Source: Clostridioides sp. ES-S-0054-01
Lineage (GTDB): Bacteria > Bacillota > Clostridia > Peptostreptococcales > Peptostreptococcaceae
Assembly (NCBI GenBank): GCA_021561035.1
Contig: CP067346.1
Location: 217,001-281,000, forward strand
DNA length: 64,000 bases
Direction: 5' to 3'
The position numbers were made by a program, and so were the translations under genes. The notes beneath the pieces were generated by a model. The model did no database searches and had not been told where the DNA came from. It was given only the letters and a program-made list of their open reading frames with translations. Shown piece after piece: positions 47,501 to 54,856 of the stretch. The stretch's first letter is position 1; each line of letters starts with the position of its first letter.

Positions 47501-48017
47501 CTATTTTTCTGACATTATGAGTGTCAAAATTAATTTGAAAATAATTTTTTTGTATGTTATCTATTTGTGCATCTATTTTTATCCATCTTTTTGTTACCGT
47601 ATCATAGTATTCTACAAGCCAGTGGTCTTCATAAGGAAGCTCACTTTCAAAATAATTAGCAAAACCTGCTCTCATTCTAGCTTCAAAGCCTCTATATCTT
47701 AGGAAGGATACAAGAAGTAAAGAATAGTCTCTGCACATTCCAACAAGTCTTTGTTTTGGGTTTCTTGAAATAGTTAGTGAGTTAGAATTTATTTCAAATA
47801 TTCTTTTTAACATTTGAGGAACTGTACGAAGCAATTCTTCATCAGATTGTTGCTTATTAAAAGATATACCATAAAGTTTTCCCTGGTCTCCATGAATTAC
47901 TAGGTTTTGAACCACTTTTAATAACTCAGTTGGGGTTTCTGGTAAGTCTTGATATTCATTTTCAAATTTTTTAGGATTTGTGATGATGCTTTGCTTTTGA
48001 TAGTTATTTATTTTCAT
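44589..48017 (-). CDS. transglutaminase-domain / UvrA-like ABC ATPase fusion
   Basis: 1142 residues. N-terminal transglutaminase-like protease fold with a complete Cys-His-Asp triad: C95 (GMCRDYSLL), H132 (DHWLVEYY), D149 (WIKIDAQID). A 180-residue linker leads to a UvrA body from about 325: Walker A GVSGSGKSS twice, signatures TLSGGELQRVRL and GLSGGESQRIKL, zinc cysteines CPYC/CSYC, CHDC/CHTC and CPNC/CSEC. The first zinc pair is only 14 residues apart (C444 to C458) where true UvrA has about 120 residues holding the UvrB-binding domain, so it cannot recruit UvrB in the usual way (UvrA2 class). Co-transcribed with an MFS exporter; MerR-type promoter. Confidence 0.93.
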   Translation of the reverse strand: MKINNYQKQSIITNPKKFENEYQDLPETPTELLKVVQNLVIHGDQGKLYGISFNKQQSDEELLRTVPQMLKRIFEINSNSLTISRNPKQRLVGMCRDYSLLLVSFLRYRGFEARMRAGFANYFESELPYEDHWLVEYYDTVTKRWIKIDAQIDNIQKNYFQINFDTHNVRKIDGFLTGPEAWISCRQGHTHPDDFGYNKNWKGWHSVKGNLLHDFNNMIGLELLPWDLWTELSSKKYNQLTRAEKNLLDEMAEILSSGNMKIEDLNLLIEKLPEDYLTSIFSQLKILGISQTKELGNPLELEKKFKFTKAINKPIKNSLCHNKSSIYLKGGRQNNLKDVEVTIPKNKMTVITGVSGSGKSSLAFDTIYEEGKRRYFENLSNGAKLSEQLQKPEFDLLQGLTPTIAIEQKKGSQNPRSTVGTLTSIWDYLRMLFVSIGKSYCPYCKTPLEKKNNTKNHCSYCKTIFSKINTSTFNANSHTGACHDCNGLGFTYQVNPQLIVKDPTISILDGATYYFGKLRGKKPNGNWMVGELYAIAKDKNIDLDIPWNELPRDFIDAILYGTGDKIYEFSFESRGRESKIKRPASGAISHIQRLFRESSSQNNTLHQYMDKIPCHTCGGELLCIEARFTTIKGYRFPELTKMTIEQLWNWLCELPNQLQQNEISLVNDILTELKIRVSYLLKVGLSYLSTDRTAPTLSGGELQRVRLSSQLGSELVGLTYILDEPSIGLHPRDHNLIIKTIEELRDNGNTVIVVEHDKDTILAADYIIDVGPNAGTKGGFIIAEGTTQEIIENPNSITGKYLGTSNKISSKNNIKPSKWLNLKGCHANNLKNIDVEIPLNCMCSITGVSGSGKSSLVFHSLLPALEEKLNQKSIPNKNYTELTGFDTIDDFILMDQTPIGKSSRSTPATYINIFDEIRSLFAETPQAKQQLLDESYFSFNSKKGQCPNCQGLGKTKIILQYMADQWVTCSECQGKRYQKKILSVQYKGKTMADILDMEVTEAKSFFSDCPDIYRKLSLLDEVGLGYLKLGQNTLGLSGGESQRIKLAKELGTKTKKRMLYILDEPTTGLHFKDVENLLITFRKLVNEQHSLLIIEHNTEVICASDWVIDIGPDSGINGGEIVASGTPDEIRINPNSITGHFI

Positions 48018-48040
48018 ATATCATTCACCTCTCTAAATAA

Positions 48041-48071
48041 ATGATATACCATGACATGGTGTCAGATGCAA
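48041..48071 (-). promoter_or_regulatory. MerR-type promoter of the transglutaminase-UvrA/MFS operon
   Basis: On the minus strand TTGCAT (48066-48071) and TATCAT (48041-48046) are 19 bases apart; TATATC at 17 bases is an alternative. A perfect dyad ACCATGACATGGT (48048-48060) fills the spacer. A long spacer with an internal dyad is the hallmark of MerR-activated promoters. No merR gene is visible nearby. Confidence 0.5.
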
Positions 48072-48096
48072 GGGCAATTTAAATTTTTTGAACATG

Positions 48097-48399
48097 ATGT
48101 TTTTCTATACTAGAAAAACATCAGATAAACTTATTGGTGATTTATATGTGAAACAGGATAATCAAGCTTATTGGATTGGTTGTACAATTTGTCCAAATTA
48201 TGCAAGACAAGAGTATTCACAGGAGATAACACTGGGGTTGTTGTAATGATTAAAAACAGAACAAAAATGTACAAAATTATTGGTAGGTGTTTTACCTGAT
48301 AAATTGGTTTGAAATAACTTACTGAAAAAAATAGGTTTTAAATTTAATCATTTTAATTTAGAAAATAATGAAAACATATATAGTGTAGATTTATTTTAA
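48097..48399 (+). pseudogene. GNAT acetyltransferase remnant
   Basis: Frame starts MFFYTRKTSDKLIGDLYVK and QDNQAYWIGCTICPNYARQE; TAA (48244-48246) and TGA break it, then further lesions, then the ending LLKKIGFKFNHFNLEN and YSVDLF with TAA. These are typical GNAT segments (acetyl-CoA loop region CPNYARQ and C-terminal IGFK). At least two stops and one frameshift. Divergent from the UvrA-fusion operon; 48400-48658 holds only the PTS promoter region. Confidence 0.7.
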
Positions 48400-48519
48400 T
48401 TAAAATTCCTGATTATTTATTACCTTTGTATTGATAAAATATAACTTGATTTTTTATTTGTGTTTTTAACAAAAAATATAGATACAGATTTTGTAAAAAT
48501 AATTTTCAAATGTTGTAAG

Positions 48520-48548
48520 TTGTCGTTAAAGCTTTATTGTATTATTCT
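48520..48548 (+). promoter_or_regulatory. candidate promoter of the PTS operon
   Basis: TTGTCG (48520-48525), 17 bases, TATTCT (48543-48548), 110 bases before the regulator gene. Confidence 0.4.
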
Positions 48549-48658
48549 GAATATATAGAAAGTCAGTTCCTATTTTCAGACATAAAGAAACTAAAATATA
48601 CATAATAACATAAAATTTGCAGTATTGATAACTCTAATTATTTTGAAAGGAGGAAAGT

Positions 48659-50689
48659 ATGATAAGTGGAAGAATGTTACTCATTATGAATTTTCTAAAA
48701 AATAAAAGCAAGACAAGTTATCGGGAAATTAGTCAACAGTTAAGCATAGAAGAAAGAAAAGTTAGATATGATATAGACAATCTAAATGTTGTTTTACAAT
48801 CATTAAATAAACCATTAATACAAAGGATGAATAAAGGTTCATTGATTATTCCAAGTGATTTCCAAGTAGTATATATAGACAACAATGACTATGTGTTTTC
48901 CTTAACTGAAAGAGTATCTATTATGAAGATTATATCAATGTTTAAAGTAGATAAGTTAAACTTAGAAAAATTGAGCAAAGAGTTTAAAGTTTCTAGAAGT
49001 TCGATTAAAAATGACCTTAATGTTTTATCAAATGAACTGGAAAGAAATCAAATAACTATTACTTATGATAAGGTTTTCAAAATAAATGGAGATGAAGATA
49101 CTATATATAAACAAAGGTTAAACATATTAAAATCATATTCTTACCTTTTTGGCAAAGAAAAATCTGATTTGAGCGTGTTTGAAAAGTATATAGTGAAGGT
49201 AATCGAAAACATATTCAAAGGACTTTCCTTGAATGATATATATAATTGGTCTACAGATTTACTTTTACAAATGGACTGGACTCTAAATGATGAATCTTTT
49301 ACATGGTATGTCTCAAATATCTTTCTTTTTACATGGTATATACATTCAGATGAAAAGCATCCTTTAGAATCTTCTTCCTTAAGTGAACCATATTTTGAGA
49401 ATAAATTTGACCAAGAATTTGAGCAAATCATTCAAAAAAAGTTAACTAAAGAACAAATTTTATTGTTAAAGAGTTTTGTATTTTTTACAAATAAGTATGC
49501 AAGTTTAAATGAAGACATGGATTTAATTAGTACAGAAATAATAGTTCAAGATTTAATTTATAATATGTCTGAAACTCTGAACATTGATTTTAAAGAGGAT
49601 ATGATTCTTTATAAGGGGCTACTCAATCATATTGCTCCATTGATAGAGAGAATCAAACAAAACATACAGATTTATGAAGGGTCATTCCATGTAATACCAG
49701 ATAAATATCAATATGTACTTGAAGCTACTAAAACCTCTGTACAAAAAAACAGGATGTTAAATCAAATAAAGAATGAAAATGAAATAATACTTCTAGCAAT
49801 ACATTTTTTAGGAAGTGTACAAAGAAACGAAAGTAACAATTATAAAAATATACTATTAGTTTGTGGATTTGGGTATGGTGTAATTGCTATATTAAAAGAT
49901 ACTTTAATAAATGACTATCAGATAAATATAGTAGACAGCATTCCATCATATAAATTACAAGATTATAAAGACTGGGAAAATATAGATTTTATCGTAACAA
50001 CATCAAAAATAGTAGTAGACTTGCCTAAAACAATTATTGAAATTAATCCTTTTTTACAAGAAAATGATTATTTAAAACTTGAGGAAAAAGGAATAAAAAG
50101 AAAGAATGTCTTGACCAATTACATATCAATTAAAAAGAGATTAGATTTTTTAGAAGAAGATGCTCAAAAAAGAGTACTGAGTATTATATGGCAAGAACTA
50201 GGATATAGTGATGAGAGAATGTTATCTAGACAACTTAAACTAAGTGATTTAATAGGAATTGATACAATAAGTGTAATTGATAAAGAAATAAAATGGGAAG
50301 ATGCTGTGAAAATTAGTTCAAATATACTTGCTGATTGTGATTTTGTGTCAATGCAATATGCTGATAATATTATAGATATTCTAAGTAATGTAGGTTTCTA
50401 TGCTGTAAAGGATGAGGAATTTGCTTTGTTACATGGTAATGATAGTTCATTGGTCAAAGTAAGTTCAATAAGTTTATTGATATGCAAGGAAGCAGTTAAA
50501 TTTGGAGATAAGAAGGTTAAAATCATATTTTGTCTAGCAAGTAGAGATAAAAAAGAGCAAATTCCTGCAATAATTAATTTAACTAAAATGGTTTATAAAA
50601 CTAATTTTATTACTATGTTAGAAAGTGTAAAAACAAAAGAAGAAGCAGAATGTTTAATTCATGAATATGAGAAGGAGGTCACTGGATGA
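48659..50689 (+). CDS. PRD-containing PTS transcriptional activator (ManR/MtlR type)
   Basis: 676 residues. Two N-terminal helix-turn-helices (YREISQQLSIEERKVRYDI; EKLSKEFKVSRSSIKNDL), two PTS-regulation domains (about 180-390), an EIIB-like domain with cysteine in LVCGFGYGVIAIL (about 400), and a C-terminal EIIA-like domain (about 530 on). Activity set by phosphorylation from the PTS. AAGGAGG before ATG. Its stop overlaps the EIIA gene start by 4 bases. Confidence 0.93.
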   Translation: MISGRMLLIMNFLKNKSKTSYREISQQLSIEERKVRYDIDNLNVVLQSLNKPLIQRMNKGSLIIPSDFQVVYIDNNDYVFSLTERVSIMKIISMFKVDKLNLEKLSKEFKVSRSSIKNDLNVLSNELERNQITITYDKVFKINGDEDTIYKQRLNILKSYSYLFGKEKSDLSVFEKYIVKVIENIFKGLSLNDIYNWSTDLLLQMDWTLNDESFTWYVSNIFLFTWYIHSDEKHPLESSSLSEPYFENKFDQEFEQIIQKKLTKEQILLLKSFVFFTNKYASLNEDMDLISTEIIVQDLIYNMSETLNIDFKEDMILYKGLLNHIAPLIERIKQNIQIYEGSFHVIPDKYQYVLEATKTSVQKNRMLNQIKNENEIILLAIHFLGSVQRNESNNYKNILLVCGFGYGVIAILKDTLINDYQINIVDSIPSYKLQDYKDWENIDFIVTTSKIVVDLPKTIIEINPFLQENDYLKLEEKGIKRKNVLTNYISIKKRLDFLEEDAQKRVLSIIWQELGYSDERMLSRQLKLSDLIGIDTISVIDKEIKWEDAVKISSNILADCDFVSMQYADNIIDILSNVGFYAVKDEEFALLHGNDSSLVKVSSISLLICKEAVKFGDKKVKIIFCLASRDKKEQIPAIINLTKMVYKTNFITMLESVKTKEEAECLIHEYEKEVTG

Positions 50690-51138
50690 GTGAGTTAGTC
50701 AATGTAAAATGTTCATTTGAGATGAAAGTAACTTCAAAAGAAGAAGCTATTATATCATTAGTAGATGTAGTATCAAAAGAGGGATATCTAAAAGAAAAGA
50801 ATCAATTTCTAGAAGATGTTTTAAAAAGAGAAGAAACACTGTCAACCTATATTGGGCATGGGATAGGTCTTCCTCACAGTCAAAGTATTGGGGTCAAAGA
50901 TTCTTGTATTACAATTGGAAAGCTTGATACACCTATTAAATGGACAGAAGAAGGAGAAAAAGTAGATTTAATATTTTTAATATCTGTTACAAAAGACAAT
51001 GAAAATAATCTTCATCTAAAGATTTTGTCAAAGCTTGCACGTTTATTAATGCATGAAAGTTTTAGAAATCAAATTAGAGAGTCAGATGAACAAACAGTCT
51101 ATAATCTTATAAAAGAAAAAATAGGGGAGGAAGATTAA
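50686..51138 (+). CDS. PTS fructose-type EIIA component
   Basis: 150 residues, PTS_EIIA_2 (mannitol/fructose) fold. Phosphorylated His64 in GIGLPHSQSIG. Starts inside the activator's stop codon (ATGA), translationally coupled, and feeds the EIIC/EIIB encoded next. Confidence 0.93.
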   Translation: MSELVNVKCSFEMKVTSKEEAIISLVDVVSKEGYLKEKNQFLEDVLKREETLSTYIGHGIGLPHSQSIGVKDSCITIGKLDTPIKWTEEGEKVDLIFLISVTKDNENNLHLKILSKLARLLMHESFRNQIRESDEQTVYNLIKEKIGEED

Positions 51139-51139
51139 A

Positions 51140-52195
51140 ATGAGGATTTTAAAGTTTTTACAAAAACATCTTATGACAGCAACGTCATATATGATTCCAT
51201 TTGTAGTTGCTGGAGGTATATTATTTGCGCTATCAGTAACTTTAAGTGGACAAGCTGCTGTTCCTGAAACTGGATGGTTAGCTAAACTTAATCAAATTGG
51301 AGCTGCTGGTCTAGCTTTATTTATTCCAATATTGGGTGGATATATAGCATTTAGTATGGCAGATAAGCCAGGACTAGCTCCAGGTATGATAGGTGCATAC
51401 TTAGCAAAAGAAGTAAATGCTGGTTTTATAGGTGGTATTATAGCAGGATTTATAGCAGGATTTGTTGTTTTACAATTAAAGAAAATTAAATTGGCACCTA
51501 CAATGAGAACTTTAGGTTCAATATTTATTTATCCTTTACTTGGAACATTGATTACAGGTGGTATAATTGTATTTTTAATTGGAGAGCCTATAGCTTCTTT
51601 TATGACATGGATGACTAATTGGTTGAATGGAATGTCTGGTGTTTCTAAAATTCCTTTAGGAGGAATTCTAGGAGGAATGATAGCTTCAGATATGGGTGGT
51701 CCTATAAATAAAGTAGCTGCAACTTTTGCCCAAACTCAAGTTGATACACTTCCATATTTAATGGGTGGAGTTGGAGTTGCAATTTGTATACCTCCAATTG
51801 GATTAGGATTGGCTACGTTATTGTTTCCAAAAAAATTTAGTAAGGAAGAAAGAGACTCAGGAAAAGCCTCACTATTAATGGGATGTGTTGGAATTACAGA
51901 AGGAGCTATCCCATTTGCAACAGCAGACCCTGTTAGAGTAATACCTTGTATTATGGTTGGGTCGATTATAGGAAACATTATGGCATTTTTATTAGGGTGT
52001 TTAAATCATGCACCTTGGGGAGGTCTCATAGTATTACCAGTTGTTGATAATAGGTTGGGGTATATTGCATCAGTGATAACTGGAGCGGTAGTCGTTGCAG
52101 TATTAATGAAATTAGTAAAGAAAGATGTAAAAGAAGATGAAGAAATAGAAGAAGATATAGATGATTCTATTGAACTAGTATTTGAAGAATTATAG
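51140..52195 (+). CDS. PTS fructose-type EIIC permease
   Basis: 351 residues, about nine membrane helices; starts with the family-typical KHLMTATSYMIPFVVAGGIL and contains GLAPGMIGAYLAKEVNAGFI and the substrate-region GITEGAIPFATADP. Sugar specificity (fructose-like or mannose/tagatose-type) cannot be told from sequence alone. Confidence 0.93.
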   Translation: MRILKFLQKHLMTATSYMIPFVVAGGILFALSVTLSGQAAVPETGWLAKLNQIGAAGLALFIPILGGYIAFSMADKPGLAPGMIGAYLAKEVNAGFIGGIIAGFIAGFVVLQLKKIKLAPTMRTLGSIFIYPLLGTLITGGIIVFLIGEPIASFMTWMTNWLNGMSGVSKIPLGGILGGMIASDMGGPINKVAATFAQTQVDTLPYLMGGVGVAICIPPIGLGLATLLFPKKFSKEERDSGKASLLMGCVGITEGAIPFATADPVRVIPCIMVGSIIGNIMAFLLGCLNHAPWGGLIVLPVVDNRLGYIASVITGAVVVAVLMKLVKKDVKEDEEIEEDIDDSIELVFEEL

Positions 52196-52275
52196 ATATA
52201 AATACTGTTAATTTATATGAAAATTTATTATAAAAAATAATCATACAAAATTATAACTTTAAAGGAGATAAGAAT

Positions 52276-52584
52276 ATGAAAATTGTAGCAGTAACATCTT
52301 GTCCTAGTGGAGTAGCACATACTTATATGTCAGCTGAATCACTTGAATTATCAGCAAAAAAATTTGGTATAGAAATAAAGGTTGAGACTCAAGGAAGTTC
52401 TGGTATAGATAATGAATTGTCACTTAAAGAGATTGAGGAAGCAGATTGTGTAATACTAACTAATGATGTTGAAATCAGAAATATGGATAGATTTAAAGGG
52501 AAGAAAGTTTTAAGAATGAGTGTTTCTGACATAATTAAGAAATCTGATGCATTAATTAAGAAAATAAAAGATACTTTTCAATAA
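52276..52584 (+). CDS. PTS fructose-type EIIB component
   Basis: 102 residues. Phospho-cysteine Cys9 in AVTSCPSGVAHTYM, the hallmark of fructose EIIB. AAAGGAGAT before ATG. Separate EIIA, EIIC and EIIB genes make one full permease. Confidence 0.95.
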   Translation: MKIVAVTSCPSGVAHTYMSAESLELSAKKFGIEIKVETQGSSGIDNELSLKEIEEADCVILTNDVEIRNMDRFKGKKVLRMSVSDIIKKSDALIKKIKDTFQ

Positions 52585-52687
52585 AGTTTGATTTATCTTA
52601 CATATAGCATAAAGATATTTTTAATGAGGTTTTTATTAGAAACATCTTTGAAAACATTTTAAAAATAGAATAAAAGGAGATATAGTC

Positions 52688-53953
52688 ATGAAGAAGTTAC
52701 CAATAAAGACTGTCGTACAAAGATTACTAGATTTACAAGAAGAGGGGAGAAGTGCAACGCTTTTAGGAATTGGTCCTATGTCACCAAACTTGTTACAAGC
52801 AAGTTTTGAACTAGCAAAAGATTATGATTTTCCTTTAATGTTTATTGCAAGTAGAAATCAAGTAGATGCAGATGAACTAGGTGGTGGTTATGTAAATGGA
52901 TGGAATCAAGAAACTTTTACAAAGGATATTAAGAAAATAGCTGATAAAGTTGGATTTGATGGTTTGTATTACTTATGTAGAGACCACGGTGGTCCATGGC
53001 AAAGAGACAAAGAAAGAAATGACCATTTACCTGTTGATGAAGCAATGGAGTTAGGAAAAAAATCTTATTTAGCAGACATTGAGGCAGGTTTTGACTTATT
53101 AATGATTGACCCTACAAAAGACCCCTTTGAAATTGGAAAGGTAATTCCATTAGATGTAGTATTAGAAAGAACTGTAGAATTGATTGAATATTGTGAGAAT
53201 GAAAGAAAAAGACTTAATCTACCAGATATAGGCTATGAAGTTGGTACAGAAGAAACAAATGGAGGTCTGACTTCAACTGAGACGTATGAAACATTTATAA
53301 CTAGGTTAAAGGTTGAGCTTGATAAGAGAGATTTGCCAATGCCAACATTTATAGTTGGTCAAACTGGTACTTTAACTAGAAAGACAGAACAAGTAGGAAC
53401 TTTTAACTTTAGAAATGCTTATGATTTAGCTCAAATGGCTAAGAAATATGGAGTTGGTTTAAAAGAGCATAATGGTGATTACTTAGATGATGTAACGTTA
53501 TTAGAACATATACCATCTCAAATTATTGCTACAAATGTAGCTCCTCAATATGGTACTGAAGAAACTAGAGCATATTTAAAACTAGCAGAAGTTGAGCGTA
53601 AATTAGAAAAAGAGGGTCTAGTTGAGAAATCTTCTAATATCAGACATGTTCTTCTTGTAAATGCAATCGAATGTGGACGTTGGAGAAAATGGGTAATAGG
53701 AGAACAAAAAGATTTAACTGCTGAAGAGATATTTAAGAATGAAGCTTTATCTAATGAAATATTAGATATTGCAGGACATTATACATTTAATAATGATGAT
53801 GTTAAAAAAGAAATAAAAGTGCTTTATGCTAATTTAAGTAAGAACAACATTGATGGTCAAAGATTTGTTGTAGACCATATTAAACGTCCTTTGCGTGATT
53901 ATGCAGAATGTTATAATTTAAAAGGTGTTACTACAAGGATTTTAAATAAATAA
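52688..53953 (+). CDS. GatZ/KbaZ-like tagatose-bisphosphate aldolase subunit
   Basis: 421 residues resembling GatZ, the chaperone-like partner of class II tagatose-bisphosphate aldolase: GIGPMSPNLLQASFE, CRDHGGPWQRDKERND, EVGTEETNGGLTS, VGLKEHNGDYL. No catalytic GatY/KbaY and no tagatose-6-P kinase is in this operon, so it may be a stand-alone enzyme or work with a partner elsewhere. AAAGGAGAT before ATG. Confidence 0.85.
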   Translation: MKKLPIKTVVQRLLDLQEEGRSATLLGIGPMSPNLLQASFELAKDYDFPLMFIASRNQVDADELGGGYVNGWNQETFTKDIKKIADKVGFDGLYYLCRDHGGPWQRDKERNDHLPVDEAMELGKKSYLADIEAGFDLLMIDPTKDPFEIGKVIPLDVVLERTVELIEYCENERKRLNLPDIGYEVGTEETNGGLTSTETYETFITRLKVELDKRDLPMPTFIVGQTGTLTRKTEQVGTFNFRNAYDLAQMAKKYGVGLKEHNGDYLDDVTLLEHIPSQIIATNVAPQYGTEETRAYLKLAEVERKLEKEGLVEKSSNIRHVLLVNAIECGRWRKWVIGEQKDLTAEEIFKNEALSNEILDIAGHYTFNNDDVKKEIKVLYANLSKNNIDGQRFVVDHIKRPLRDYAECYNLKGVTTRILNK

Positions 53954-54040
53954 TAGGATTTATAGTGGTGAGTGTTGTTATACTAGGTATTTATAGTTAT
54001 AATTATACTTACCACTATTAAATTTAGGAGGACTAATATT

Positions 54041-54748
54041 TTGATTAATTTAATTTTTGATGTAGATGATACTTTATATAATCAATTGACGCCTTTTTAT
54101 ATTGCATATAATAAAGTGTTTTCTTCAATAAAGGATGTTTCTATTGAAGATTTATATATAAGTAGTAGAAAGTATAGTGACGAAGTGTTCCATTTGACAG
54201 AGAGTGGAGAGATGCCAATTAAAGAAATGCATATTTATAGAATAATGAAAGCTTTTGAGGAGTTGGGAAATTCCATTACAGAAAAAGATGCACAAAGTTT
54301 TCAAGATGAGTATGTATATCAACAATCACAAATTACCTTAATACCAGAAGTTGAGCAAGTTTTAAATTTTTCTAAAGAAAGAAATATTAATCTAGGAATT
54401 ATAACTAATGGTCCATCAGACCATCAAAGAATGAAGTTAAAGCAGTTAAATGTTGAGAAATGGGTTAATAAAAGTAATATTTTTATCTCTAGTGAGGTTG
54501 GTTTTTCTAAGCCAGATACTAATATTTTTAGAGTGGCTGAGAATGTTATGAATTTAGAAAGAGAAAATACATACTATGTGGGTGATTCTTATAAAAATGA
54601 TGTTGTAGGTGCTAAAAAAGCTGGTTGGAAGAGTATATGGTTGAACCATAGAGGGCATGGAGTAGAAGAGTTGTTTTATAAACCTGATTTTGTAATTCTA
54701 GAATATATAGATTTATTGTCCTTATTTATAAAAGTATGTAGTAAATAA
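54041..54748 (+). CDS. HAD-superfamily hydrolase
   Basis: 235 residues. Motif I FDVDDTLYN (nucleophile D7, acid D9), motif II GIITNGPSD, motif III KPD and motif IV YYVGDSYKNDVVGAKKAG. A sugar-phosphate phosphatase of the subfamily I type; it ends the PTS operon. Start is TTG behind AGGAGG. Confidence 0.9.
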   Translation: MINLIFDVDDTLYNQLTPFYIAYNKVFSSIKDVSIEDLYISSRKYSDEVFHLTESGEMPIKEMHIYRIMKAFEELGNSITEKDAQSFQDEYVYQQSQITLIPEVEQVLNFSKERNINLGIITNGPSDHQRMKLKQLNVEKWVNKSNIFISSEVGFSKPDTNIFRVAENVMNLERENTYYVGDSYKNDVVGAKKAGWKSIWLNHRGHGVEELFYKPDFVILEYIDLLSLFIKVCSK

Positions 54749-54856
54749 AACGCTAATAATAAAATTGTATAAAATAATTAAAAATAGATACATAAAATTA
54801 TCTACTTAAATTTTAAGCAATTTATCTTATATTACAAAATAAATTATTTAGAAAAA

